Below are positions 45,298-56,900 of a DNA stretch of 64,000 bases, piece by piece; positions within the stretch are counted from its first letter, which is position 1; each line of letters opens with the position of its first letter. The translations under genes and the position numbers were made by a program. The stretch is taken from assembly GCF_029962835.1 (NCBI RefSeq), contig NC_080582.1, forward strand, positions 15,880,032-15,944,031. Direction: 5' to 3'. The notes beneath the pieces are model-generated. The model did no database searches, was not told the DNA's origin, and saw nothing but the letters and a program-made list of their open reading frames with translations. This DNA is from Magnolia sinica. Its lineage: Eukaryota; Streptophyta; Magnoliopsida; Magnoliales; Magnoliaceae.

Positions 45298-45590
45298 GAT
45301 GCTTGATATTCGCTTTTCACCACTCTTATGGTATCTCATCTAACACAGAAACAGAGTCAAGGGCCATTTTGGATAGTATCAAGATATGTAAACAGTTTAA
45401 CCTATCAAATGTAAACATTGAATCAGATTCCCTAGTGGCAACAGAGGCCATTCTTAACCATCATAGCATCCCCTGGAAGATCTGGTATATTGTAGGCGAT
45501 ATCAAGAAGGAGCTTGAAAGCTTAAACTTCTCCACCTCACATGTTTATAGAGAGAGCAATGTAGAGGTCGATAGCCTAGCTCATCTATGA
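45298..45590 (+). pseudogene. RNase H-like (RVT_3) domain fragment B
   Basis: It shows FAFHHSYGISSNTETESRAI, SNVNIESDSLVATEAI, then the C-terminal part lost from copy A: PWKIWYIVGDIK and HVYRESNVEVDSLAHL, ending at a stop. The second acidic position of the AE motif is ETES here. The N-terminal strand with the first catalytic Asp (NVDGSS in copy A) is replaced by poly-T sequence, so this copy cannot be catalytic. Probably derived from a LINE C-terminus. Confidence 0.7.
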
Positions 45591-45656
45591 AGCAGTGGTG
45601 TGGTCGACTGAACATACACAAGGATCAGTGATCTCCCTATGGAAGTTAGGGGTCTC

Positions 45657-46393
45657 TTACCAATGGATGGCGCGGGGCTGGGCTGCATTAGACGCAAAGG
45701 CTAATCCAATTGGCAGGAAGCATGTCTGTAAGGTCTGGGAAGTGGACAATGCCCTCAGATTCCGATTATCTCTCCTACCTTGCATCTGAATCCATGGCTT
45801 AGCAATTTTGGATGCTTCTAGGTCTGATCCTCTAAATTTCTCTGTTTGATCATTGTACTCTGCTCCTGTTATGCTATGCGGGTGGTTGCTGTTGCTCTGC
45901 ATATTTGCTTCAGACGCTGTAGCTGCTCCTGGTTTTGCCTTACCGCTGTCTTGAAGACTCTGCAATTTTGTCTGTGCCTCTGCCTGCAATTTTTGCAAAG
46001 CCATTATGTTGATTGGGAAGGAGGGCAGTAAAGTCTATTGGAAAGTCAATCTACCACAGGTGATACACAATTTCATATAGTGCCATGCAGCTGTTTGCTT
46101 ATGAATCTTACAAGTATTCAGTTTGTGATGTCCAAACATGTGATCTATCTTTTCCATCTTGGGATATAGAAAATTTTCAGAGGAAAAAGATGTTCTCTGT
46201 TGTTGGGTGACCGGAAGTAGGGGCTTGAGCTGGGATGAAATCCACTTGTCACATATCCTTTAGATATCTTGTGGCTAAGGCTGGCAGTTGAAACTCGATC
46301 CATAACGATTTCTGAGGGTTGCACTGAACATGCTAAGAGATGGCATTGCTTCCTTTTCAGTGGGTCTTGGACCTTCTCTTCTTGTAGTTGCAC
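45657..46393 (-). pseudogene. Conserved minus-strand frame B, function unknown
   Basis: 45657-46004 encodes 115 codons beginning MALQKLQAEAQTKLQSLQD, a predicted amphipathic helix, followed by PGAATASEAN, PHSITG, DQTEKFRGSD and EASKIAK. 46145-46393 carries RVSTASLSHKISKGY and SGFHPSSSP. Both pieces match the minus-strand frames at 10751-11448. They are separated by stops, so either an intron or decay intervenes. The family is not recognised. Confidence 0.4.
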
Positions 46394-46774
46394 TGCAACT
46401 TACATTTTTGTAAACTTTTGCATTTTCAACTTGTTAGCTTAGCATTTCAAAAGTCCTTTTATATTTAGCAGAAAATAAAAAATAAAAAATCCTATCCATT
46501 CAGAATTTAATAACACGAAGTGTTACATGACCATTGCAACAAATATCACCAAGATCATGAAAATCTCGTGGAACATTAATCAAACAACATTTTAATATCT
46601 TGAGATTTTCAAAATCTGGCAGCATTTTAATTTTCCATAATTGTATCATGAAATTATATTGCTATATTAACACATAACATATCTAAAATTTTAAATAATC
46701 ATTAAATACACACATATATAATAATTTTAAAATGATTTGTTAGTTTAATTTCTAAATTTTTAATTTTCAGCAAG

Positions 46775-47689
46775 ATTTTCCCATGAGAATTCAAGTAAAA
46801 AAGAGCTGAAAATCTCCCGGGAGCTACCGGAACTTACAAATTGCCGAATATGATTAGATAGTTTTTGAAGGTCAATAGATGAAGAATGATATCATCTTTA
46901 AACCACTACTTGTTAATCGATGAAGCTGGTTCTATGTGAAGTAAGCTTTCTCCACATTAGTTTGCAGTCTCGATTCAGTTGGGGACGACAACAGAAGAAC
47001 CTCTGAAGGTCTTAAAAGAGCACAGCTTAACTCCCAGCAGAATTTGTATGTTATCTGGAGATGTTCTGTTGTCTTCTGTTTTTTTTTTTCCAAATGTAAT
47101 TCATAGAGTGACTCAAAATTAATCTTTAGAAAGTGTTAATGACAAAAAGGTTTAGAATATTCGTTTTTGTGGGATATAGAAATGTTCATTACTTGTAGCA
47201 GAACATCTAAACAATTGATCTTGTTCGATCTTTCTGTTAAAATCTTCAAGATAATGTTCGCAGGCAGCTTCTAACTAGCTTTGATATTTTCATGTTGGAT
47301 CTGATTGCGACATGGACTAAAATATGCAAGCCTAAATTTATCAGTAAGAAATGCAACTATAACATAGATGAGCGTGGCTGAACATCTATTGTATCTATGA
47401 TTGGGACCATTTGATTCAGTGTGGATGGGCCATATCCCCAAGGCCAGATCACCAGTGGGGATAAGTGACATTTTGAGTTAAAAACTCGTATTTGATACCA
47501 TTTTCTACCATCTACAGGTCAAATATCAAGGTCCATCAGTGCTCGGTTGACACCATAGTGACATAACCTGTTCTCAGCAATTTCTCACTCCAGAAATTTC
47601 TCACGAGATTTCCAAAATTTGAGGGTATTATCTGGAAAATCAAGTGGAAATGTTTATACGAGATTGGCCTCAGTGGAAGTTCCCATGAT
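46775..47689. other. Spacer between units, nothing recognised
   Basis: AT-rich non-coding sequence. Open frames here are short and without motifs. Confidence 0.35.
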
Positions 47690-48115
47690 GTCGAACTCTA
47701 AAGGACCCATCGTTATGTGTGTTTGGACATCCACAACGTACATTTGGTGGGTCCCCTCTATGTTATGAGATGTCTATCAACCATATTTGAAGCTTAGATG
47801 GTTCACACAATTTAAAACCATGTAAAATCATGCCCAAAACATTTAAAAGCACTTGGCAGGGCCCAGTTGAGTTTTGAAATGGCCTGAAATTTGGTGCAAC
47901 TCCTCTTCCAAGTAGGACACACAATGGACAGGTTGGATGTCTAGACTACATCTTCGTGGGCTCTATAAACAATAAGGAGGATTTCAATGGGTGAGCATCT
48001 ACTCTCAATTGTTGTCTATGGTGTGGCCCACCTATTTCATAGATTGGCCTGATATTTAGGCCATGGCCCACCATGGAAATGTACGTCTAATTGATGGGGC
48101 TCACAAAGCTCACTT
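47690..48115. repeat. GGCCCA-rich inverted repeat, hairpin MITE relative
   Basis: AAAGGACCCATCGTTATGTG...GTACATTTGGTGGGTCCC at left and GGTGTGGCCCACC...CCATGGCCCACCATGG...TTGATGGGGCTCACA at right form inverted arms around GGACAGGTTGGATGTC. Word order differs from family 1, so it is a related but distinct family. Confidence 0.45.
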
Positions 48116-49074
48116 TTGTTACACTTGTTGTGGCTCATACAGTTAAGGACAGAACCCAAAAGAATGGTTTCTCTAATTTGTAGGTATCAGATAATATGAT
48201 GAACAAGCAACCACAAGGGTGAGATTCGGAATGATGTACAAAGCACTGCTTTTTATATAGTAGCCGCAGCCTTGCATTACAAAATCATAGGAAAAGGCTG
48301 GCAATCGCAGACCTAAGTGTAGAATTGGTTTCATGCTAACAAACAGAGGATTAGCAGTGTGACAAAAATCTATTATGTTGAATATCTTAGTATAATATTG
48401 TGGGAAATAAGATAAACAATATTACCGTGAGATTTTTAAAATATCAGTTGTTTTGAATTGCTCGGCTTTTTCAGCTTAATAATGTAAATATTATCTGATA
48501 TTAGGAATTTTTATAGCAAAATTCCTCACAATTTGGGATTTTACCGGATAATATCCCTGTGAATTAAACGATGGAGAAGTGCTTTTTTGAGTGGTGAAAT
48601 TATTATAATGCCCACCGTGCACTCTTTTCTTTATAAACTGGTAAAGTGAAGAATTGTGGGGCCCACATGATATTTTCTATGATATTCAATCTGTCGAATT
48701 GGTGTAATCAGCTATGATGTTGAGAACAAAAAGATTGGTAAATCTAAATGGAAGATGAGCCAGGTCATAATAAGTAATATGCACCACTTAAAAACATCAA
48801 AATGCACTTGCAGCTTATCTTGTGATTCAATCAAAAAAAAAAAAAAATCATCCCTGTAATTATTATGCTGAGTAATCATTATAGTTGGTTGTAGATGTTT
48901 GACAGACTTAGGTGTCATATATACATACCAGATGGGCCACAAAATTTTCTAACTTCATTACTTTTTAAAGAAAAACAATATACAAGAGTTCTTGGGTAAT
49001 TTCCATTCTCAAAGCATGAACGTACCCATAAAAATCCCAAATTAGAACTAGTTTATGTTTAAAATTTTAAACTA
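48116..49074. other. Spacer between units, nothing recognised
   Basis: Non-coding AT-rich sequence with an A run (48832-48846). No gene or element ends seen. Confidence 0.35.
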
Positions 49075-49770
49075 TTTTTTAAATTTATAATAATATTTTT
49101 AGTTTTAGAAAATTTTCCTAACAATATCCAGAGAAAACCTAAGTTCAAAAACCTCTTTAGAAATTCTAGAGCCAAGAAGTTCCCAAGAATGAGATTTGTC
49201 ACTATGAAGAACTATAAATGGACAAGGGCCAATCTTAGATGCATGGGAGAGATGGTGACCATCTGCCATCCAAAATGAGGATTGCAAGTGGTAAGGACGG
49301 GGATTCCCTGTGAAAGCTGATGGGAAGCTAGGTGGGGCCACCATGATGTTTGTGAGAAATCCACCCCATCCAACCATTTTTTGCAAAACAGGTTAAGACA
49401 TGGGCCCAAAAATGATGCAAATCCAAAACTCAATCGGACTGCACCACAGTATTGAATGTCCATTGTTGAAACATTCATGGGGTCACGAAAGTTCTAGATT
49501 AGGCTAATTTTTTGTGTTTTTAGTTCAGTCAAGTAGGAATGATCCTACAGATGTTATGGATTGCATATAAAATCATGTTGGACCCTAGGAAGGTTTCAAC
49601 AACGGGCATTTACCTACCCACATTTTCTTATCACATGGCCCACTTGAGTTTTGGATTTGCATCATTTTTTGGGTCATGTCCTAACATGGTCTAGCAAAAT
49701 GGATGGACGGAGTGAATTTCCCAAAAATATCACGACAGGCCCCACCAGCTTCCCTTGGAAGGAAGTTCCG
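49075..49770 (+). repeat. Segmental duplication unit 3, beginning only
   Basis: Collinear with 2140-2770: ATAAATGG(A/T)CAA, GCCAATCTTA(G/C)ATGCA, GATGGTGACCAT(C/A)TGCC, CAAAATGAGGATTGCAA. It is broken at about 49780 by copia element 3. Confidence 0.7.
49325..49765 (-). repeat. Hairpin MITE family 1, inverted subtype, full copy
   Basis: GAAGCTAGGTGGGGCCACCATG at left and CAGGCCCCACCAGCTTCC at right form the terminal inverted repeat. The core is GGATTGCATATAAAATCATG, CCTAGGAAGGTTTCAACAACG. It is the most complete member of this subtype here. Confidence 0.7.
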
Positions 49771-49869
49771 CGAAGCTCACTAGATCTCATCGAGATAAAT
49801 CCATTTTTTTGGCCTTTGATCACTAGACAATTTTTTGGTCCAAATCAATCCGATCAAAGATGGCTTTGA

Positions 49870-50340
49870 TCCCATTGATGGGTTGTCAATGGAATCGATC
49901 TGATCAAGGATTAAGGTTGGTAATCGAGGATTAGGGTTTTGAAAAACATGTTTAAGGCTTTTATGAGTAAAGAAAAATCAAAGGTAGGGTTTTTTGTATA
50001 GTTTTCGAGGTTTATTCACAGATTGATAATGTCTTTCATCTCTTATAACATTGATTATCACAGTAGATTCGTTGTCGCTTTGTGTTGTGCCTTTTTCCCG
50101 TGAGGGTTTTTCCATATGAAACCTTGTGTTCTTTGTGTGCTTTATTTATTTTATCTCTTATTGTTTGATTCAAACTCGGGGTTGCTTCCATGGATCTCCT
50201 AAAAAAGTGGTATCATAGATAACGTTGGGGTTTTAAGGGGGTTTTTTTTTTTTTTTTTTTTCAATATGAAAATATGACTTTTGAGGGATTTTATATTAAG
50301 TATAAAATGGAGAAGTTCACCGGAAGAAATAAGTTTGAAC
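49870..50340 (+). pseudogene. Ty1/copia element 3: 5' LTR part, primer site, gag start
   Basis: A U5-like stretch (GTGAGGGTTTTTCCATATGA, CTTTGTGTGCTTTATTTA) precedes TGGTATCATAGAT (50208-50220), close to the plant tRNA-iMet primer-binding site TGGTATCAGAGC. A gag-type start follows at 50307 (MEKFTGRNKFE), as in plant copia gag proteins. The frame is interrupted after TTGAAC at 50340 by the next element. The LTR left boundary is not resolved. Confidence 0.6.
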
Positions 50341-52330
50341 TGTCACGCCCTAAACTCGAAAATCAGATTCACAGGAATCCCGATCGCCGAATCTGGTGCC
50401 GACAGCCTCCGTAGTACCCCATTCTCGGCTCCCAGCGTCCATACGCCAGATTCCGATCCTGGGATCCTATAAGGAGGATTTTTTTTTTTTTTTTTTTTTA
50501 CATTTAACTTGCAATAAGCATAACTACAAAATTATCCAATTCACAAAGGCAACATCATCATCATATATCCACTAATATAATTAGTTGAGTACAATGCTAG
50601 AAGGAAATACATAAATGAAAAAAACCAAGCCCTTGAAGACCGCCGCACGCTCCAAGCTCAACATTGCTGCAACCTAACATCACCTGCACGCATCTATCGT
50701 GCATAAGCTTATAGAAAGCTTAGAGGGTGGTGTAAGTGTGTGCACAAGGTAAGTGCCAAGTATTCCATATCAGAGCAATCAAGTTAAGCGGAAGTACTGA
50801 CAAGTCCATGGATCATACAATATCAGGGTACACAACACAAATCAACTATACAAATGAGGAGTCAAAGCATGCCAAATATTAGATGTTGATGATATAATGT
50901 CATAAATCACATAATATTGAAAGTACTGGTAATCCATAAATTGTATCATGTCGAAATAAATAAAAATACTGACAAGAGCATGAATTATCATAGAAAACAG
51001 AATATTGACAAGTTCATAAATCATACGATAAGAGAGTAAGCGAAAATATGGACAAGTCCATGAGTCAATCAATGTCAAAATATGCAATATAGAACAACTA
51101 TGCAAATGAGGAATCATAGATAGCCAAATATCAGATGCAGAGGATGTAATACAATATACATTCCTGATGAGTAACACAAATAGCGTCAACCGTACCTAGA
51201 CCATATAAATGCAGGGACACAATAACCCAAAATGTTGTATGCCGCGAATGTCATGCAATATGCGGTGCGAATGGAATAACCATAATGGAGTATGAAGTCG
51301 GGATGATAGTACGTAATATCGCGGGCTATAGGGTCCATCACAAGGGACTTCTATCCAAACCAGTCCCATACCTACATTTGGATAGTCAGACTCAATGTGG
51401 TAAACTCCTGATCTCAGGTTAGTCGCGTGCCCCAACCAAAATCCTGGCCATTGCGAGGGCACATGTAACAAATAGTTGCGCACCACCAACCCGAGTGGAT
51501 AGTGAATGAATGAATGCATGAATGAGTATGCAACTCCTGCTCACTAAATCCACATATCAGTACAGTTCCTCTCTTGGATCATCACCGGGGTTTAGTACAC
51601 TCCAAATGGCACTGCCGCTCTCCTAGCCGCACAGTCCAAGTGAGCATAAGAAACCTCACTATCCGCCTAGCCAATAGTCTGCCAATACCTATCCGGCACG
51701 TCGATAGCGGACCCATTCACGAGCTGGTCAAACTCAGCCTAGTATTGCCCCCTACCCTCGGGAGGGTAAGGCCACACCCCCTCCCAACCGACCACGACAC
51801 AGTGGGAGACGCGGCCTCCTGGTATTCGGCACTCGGGCGCTCATGCATCCACTCGGTCTCGACGTTGGGGCATCTCCTGGCCATGGAGGTTTAGAAATTT
51901 TCACCCAGGGACATCTATGGCGCACGTATGCTAGAACCAAACATTTTCGGTGTCCCATTTGGTCATCCACGATACGCCTGTAGAGGCTACGGCCCTGGTG
52001 TCGCTAGGGCGTACAGTAATCATAATGCGAGATGCATGAGTCATACAATCCAGTTATGCATCAATCCTGTGCATACTGCGTGCTCAAGTGAGATAACCTC
52101 CGCCTATCAGGGAGTCTCATAACAATATGTTCAATGACATACGCAATGATCAACCACATCTCATAACAATCATGCAGATGATGCGTATGGGTATGTATCA
52201 TGATGCTATGCTGACACATACTCATAATCGGTATCAATAACCGGCATCGACAATCGACCTCGACAATGTGGACATTTAGCCGACATTGCCCCTAAGAAAT
52301 GACCCACATAGATCCTAACATATAGTGGAC
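50341..52330 (-). mobile_element. Gypsy-type LTR-like sequence, left part, nested in copia 3
   Basis: It starts TGTCACGCCCTAAACTCG directly after copia gag, closely resembling the left end of the solo LTR at 15225, and shares the internal word CATGCAAT(AT)GCGGTGC (51252; 15909). By analogy it is a large LTR lying in minus orientation. It is itself interrupted at 52330 by the non-autonomous LTR element and seems to continue at 60533. Its right end and 5-bp duplication (expected TGAAC) were not found in the window. The short frames inside are not convincing. Confidence 0.55.
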
Positions 52331-54371
52331 TGTTGAGGGTCGAATATTGCATGCCAGACCCTGATTACTGCCTGATTTTACGTACACGCTAATGCCTAAT
52401 ATTATAATTTAATCGTGTTTTTCTTGCAGGATGTAATAAGGAGCTTTGATTGAAAAAGAGTATTAAAAGCATGGATTTAATGCTCCAAAGTCACCAGAGC
52501 AAGGAATGGACTCCAGGGGATCGAGATCAATGGATATACACGCCAGAGATCCGAGAAAATTAAGAAACTAAAGCTCAAGTGGCCTGAAAGTTAGTCAGAA
52601 TGCAAGATCACAGGGTTTCCACTATCCACTCGGCTCGAAACTTCATACATGGCCTGAGGACCATAAATTAACCGTACACGTCAAATTTCAGCCATTAGAT
52701 CCTCGTCGAAGTGGCCCAACAGAGAGATCAGAGGGCGCTAGCCATTAAAGAGTATCTTGGCAATCCATAAGCAATTAAGGCTCAAACTTAGGCGTTAGAA
52801 AGAGCATGAAAAATAACAAATCCTAGTGAAATTTTGTGTCATTTCCATGGTGCAATCAGGAGATACTGACGGCAGAAGATATAACAAAAGAGAAGGGCAA
52901 ATCTGTAAATAGATGTGCCATGCATGGCTTACATGAAGCCAATTGTATTTTTAACGGTGAATGTTGTCCATACATCGGTTAAGCGTGTGGCCCACCCTGA
53001 AGTCAGATCTACTTTAAACTAGAGGCCATGGGCCAACACTATGTACATGAGCTGATGAAGGGAGTGGATTTCTAGGACAAGCTTCACAGTGGACCCCACC
53101 TATTTTTTACGCAAAACGTCCAAACAGAGACGTTTCGCACGTCCAGTGACGGACATGCTTCCACTGGGTTTTGACAGTGGGCCCCACCCATCATTCCATT
53201 AGATGATCTGACCCGTCCATTTGCTCTGGAGGATGGTCAAGACCCTGGATATGATTCCTTTCTGGTCCCATACAAGCGATCGTGTGAATTTCTTATCCAA
53301 ACGGAAGACGGACGGTGCAATGAAACGTTCCGTGGCTCACACCGAATCTAACCCAAAACTAGTCAATTCTAAATAGTTTTTCGAGAAGAATCTAATAGAC
53401 GGCGTGGATCTTTCACCTGACACCAAGAAGTGGGGCCCACTAACGTCCAGCGTAAGCTCTGTTACGCACGCACCGTCTTCTGCTGTGCGTAAAGGTTACG
53501 CACACAAGATGCACCGTTTTCTATTGCCTATAAAAAGAAAGAGAAGAGAGGGCAAAGGGGGGAAGCCATGAAGGCATAGCTGGAACGTGTAGGAGAGTTT
53601 GAAGAAGTTAAGATAGAGAGTTTTTCCCTTTTCTTAGTTGTATTTTTTTTTTTTAATCTTTTTAATTTGAGGATAGCCTAATCATGGTAGGCTAAAACCT
53701 CTTAGCTAGGGCTAAGAGGTGAAGCTTGTAGCATGATGGGAGAACTTGTTGCTTGTGCCTTTTGTTTAGATTGAAGGGGTTTTTGATTTAATTTTATTAT
53801 GGGAATATTTTTAGTTTTTAATAGCCTGTTGTGACTGAAATTACAATGGGTTTGTAATGGCTTTGAGTATTTCTTTTTCCTTATTTTGATTATGACGTCA
53901 GGAAGCCCTGTTGTTCGCCATCGTCTCCTGGGCATGGTTGGATGTCGGTACCCTTCTTAACCTTCATAATCATCTGATTGGTTGGTAATTAGTTTAATTC
54001 TTTTGTTGACTTTGTCTCCTGGGCATGGTTTGGTGATGGAATCCATTCTAATTCATATACTTTTCATCTCTTTAAAATTATATCAGAGGAAGTTCAGTTT
54101 AATTTTTATGATTTTTGAAGCAGGCATAAGATCTCCCTGATCTCTACAAGTGGATTCTCTGAATCCCTAGTTTCTTATCTCTGATTTCTCTTAAGTTTTA
54201 GATTAATCTCTCACCATTATTCATCACTTTATATTGGATTTAGATTTCATCCTAAGCTAGTTCTATTTCTACCTAGTTTTAGATAACGTACAAGTATCAG
54301 TCCCTTGGGATTCGACCTCAGTCTCACCGAGTTTATTACTACATCACAACCCTATACTTGGGGTGTGAACA
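52331..54371 (+). mobile_element. 5' LTR of the non-autonomous element
   Basis: The promoter is visible: CCTATAAAAAGAAAG at about 53527, so transcription likely starts near 53555. The LTR carries two CTCCTGGGCATGGTT words (53926, 54027). The U3 contains several GGGCCCCACC-type words, like the hairpin repeats. The 60-80-codon frames shared by both LTRs are repeat by-products. Confidence 0.85.
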
Positions 54372-54377
54372 AGTTTT

Positions 54378-54393
54378 TGGCGCCGTTGCCGGG
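54378..54393 (+). promoter_or_regulatory. Primer-binding site, tRNA-Asp type
   Basis: TGGCGCCGTTGCCGGG, six bases after the LTR end, is complementary to the 3' acceptor of plant tRNA-Asp. Athila-lineage gypsy elements are known to use this primer. Confidence 0.8.
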
Positions 54394-55155
54394 AATTGAC
54401 GGTTACGTTTTTCTGAAATTAATTAGTTTTAGAATTAGGTTAGGATTAGGATTTTACTAACTTTAGGTTAAAGGTTTTTTTTTTTAGGAACTATTATTTT
54501 GTTTTTAGAAACTAACCTGTTTTCCTGATTTTGTAGGACCCTGACATGAGTTTCTAAATTGGTAATTCCTTCCTAATTTCTCTACTTTTTCTACTCTTAA
54601 AATTAGAGTTTAAATTTTAGAAAATTTCTAATTCTAGCATCCTCCTATCTATAGGAAATAGTTTATTTTTAGAAACTTTCCTCTTTTGTTTTTAGAAACT
54701 AGGTTAGTTATTTCCCTTTTTAGAAATTAACTTTCTAATTTAATTTTAGTAACTTTCTAATTTTAACTCTTTTAGAATCTAATTTTATTTCCTAATTTTC
54801 TACTTATAGAATTTTTGTTTAGAAACTAACTTTCCTATTCTGTAGGCCTTTAAGATAAAAATTTCTAATTCGGTGAGTTCCTTCTCTCTACTTTCTATTT
54901 TTCAATTCTCTTTTAGTAATTTACTTTCTAGTTTAGGACTTTCTTCTTTTAGAAATCAGTTTACAGCTATCTTTCTTTTAAAAGACTTTTCTCTTTTTAG
55001 AATCTAACTTATTTTGTTTTATTTTGCAGGATCTTAACATAGGAACTTCTCATTTGATACCTTCTTTCTAACTTCTCCTCCTCTTACTTTACACATTACT
55101 GTAGGATCTTTTCTTCTGTTTTTCTTAGGATTAAATTCAGATTAAGGGTTTCATC

Positions 55156-56049
55156 ATGTATATGCATGAGTGCGAACGTCAATATGCTGAGAAGAATAAC
55201 CTATTTTGGGATGATGAAGATATAAGTCAACCTATGCCTCAAAACTTTTCTGAAGCTATCAGTAAGAACCGATCAGAATATAAAGATCCACCGGCTAAGA
55301 AGTCCTTACGTGATTATATACAGGAGAACAATTACACCCCACGGATTAACAAAACAGTATGTGAGTGTTGGGGTTATCATAATTATGGTTGTGAGAATTA
55401 TTATCACCCATCTGATAAAAAGAAAACAATGCGTGATTATATCATGAGTGATAATAAGTATTACCAACCAGCAGATTCTCCCACCTATGATCAGTATGAC
55501 TATAACCGGTGAGAACATTAAAATTGGGTAAATGAACCATCAACATGTTATAATGATTATTGTCTTGGATCCCATACCTTTGAAATCCAACCAAAAAGGA
55601 CCCAAGAGGATTCACTTCAACATGACATGGCCTGTCTTACGGAAATTAGAAAAGCAATGGAAACACTCACTTCGCACCTCGAAAGGATAGAGGAAGCTTT
55701 CTCATCCCAACCACAACCCAATCCAAAAATACAATGCGAGGAAAGTGATCCTCACTCACTTTTGAAGGAATCTGAAATTTGGAATGAGGAGTTGGATTCC
55801 ATTAATGAGCATGTGGTTCAATCTCCTGATGAGAAGATCTCAATGACTGTTCAAAGGAATGGTGAAGATATATGGGTGTCTTTTAAATATAGTGATGATG
55901 ACACACCTTCCTTACATGACACACAGGATTTTAATGATGAGGTAAAGGTTAGTTTATTTGAACCTCAACCGAATTTAGGAATAGAATGTGAGGAAGGGGA
56001 TCCCATCCCAAATGTGCACTGCACTGAACTAGAATATGATGAATATTGA
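55156..56049 (+). pseudogene. Gag-like frame of the non-autonomous element, part 1
   Basis: A single frame from ATG 55156 to TGA 56047-56049, broken by two stops close together (TGA 55510, TAA 55519); ATG 55627 restarts in the same frame. The first part is acidic and Tyr/Asn-rich, with two similar motifs, KKSLRDYIQEN and KKTMRDYIMSDN, about 40 residues apart, and CECWGYHNYGC between them, a Cys/His cluster that does not fit the standard CX2CX4HX4C knuckle. The second part has a helix-rich stretch (EIRKAMETLTSHLERIEEAF) and paired QPNP(K/.)IQCEESDP and QPNLGIECEEGDP segments, suggesting internal duplication. RDY-type motifs recall gag of Athila-type elements; this is tentative. A 5'-UTR of about 760 bp precedes it. 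Confidence 0.6.
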
Positions 56050-56063
56050 GACGACGATCCTGA

Positions 56064-56900
56064 ATGTACAGCCACAGTTCCCCTGGAATCTATCTCAAGT
56101 TGGTCCACGTCAATGATCAAGATGTAAACAAAGTGGTCGGTCATAATGAGTCACTCCCCTCACCAAACATGTTTGATTTAAAGGTGGAGGATGAGCTCCT
56201 TACAACCGACCCTTCTAACTCTTGTGAAACATGTTTGGACCACGCCTCTGAATCGAATGATGATGTGATTCAGGAGAAGGATGAGTTGCTCGCTACGACC
56301 CTGGAATTTGAAACCACTCAATTGAGGCCACCATCTGAGCTGTACACGTTTAACAATTCAACACCTCGATTGAGTAGTCTCAATGAACAAAGTGATCACA
56401 TCGATGCTTACCCTATTGATTTTCAATCTGTCTGTGCAGGATTGGAGGAAGAAAGCGTACATTCGGCTACTTTCAAGGATGATGGTCTCCTTAGGCAGAT
56501 CATCACGAGCTACAATGTGAAAAATAAGTCACACTCAGCTGAACTTCCCAACTCTTTAGATGATTGCTTGGCATACTTTGCAGATTCAAACGATACCATG
56601 TCAAAAGATAAAGTGGATGCCTTGCAAGACGACATCTCGGTAGTCATCACTAACCGAGAGAACCCTTATTCTGAAGCCCCTTCTTCCCCTGATCCTAAAC
56701 GTCTACCAGTAAAGGAAGAGGAGCTGAAAATTGAACCAAAGTTTGGAACTTCAGAATGTGTTGAGACTACATCACTTCTTAAGAAGTTTTCTAAACTTTA
56801 TTTACTTGTAGTCTTTGATTCACCATGGGATACTAACGTTGAAACTTCTTCTGTCACAAGTGAATCGTATATACTCTGGATACCTCAAGCAATTCAATGA
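56064..56900 (+). pseudogene. Gag-like frame of the non-autonomous element, part 2
   Basis: A 278-codon uninterrupted frame, shifted relative to part 1, so one frameshift near 56050-56090 separates them. It is acidic and Ser/Asp/Glu-rich (EDELLTTDPSNSCETC, EEESVHSATFKDDG, PVKEEELKIEP) and ends with a more hydrophobic FSKLYLLVVFDSPWDTN segment. No known enzymatic motif is seen. It may be the acidic tail of gag or a separate accessory product of the element. Confidence 0.55.

Noticed and set aside
51574..51894. 106-codon frame in the gypsy-type LTR-like sequence
   Set aside because: Pro/His/Ser-rich translation of LTR text, antisense overlap with another frame, no motifs.
53702..53935. 77-codon minus-strand frame repeated at 59858-60091
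   Set aside because: It recurs only because it lies in both LTRs; no coding signature.
55306..55518. Minus-strand frame of 70 codons, Ile-rich
   Set aside because: It is the antisense shadow of the gag-like frame.
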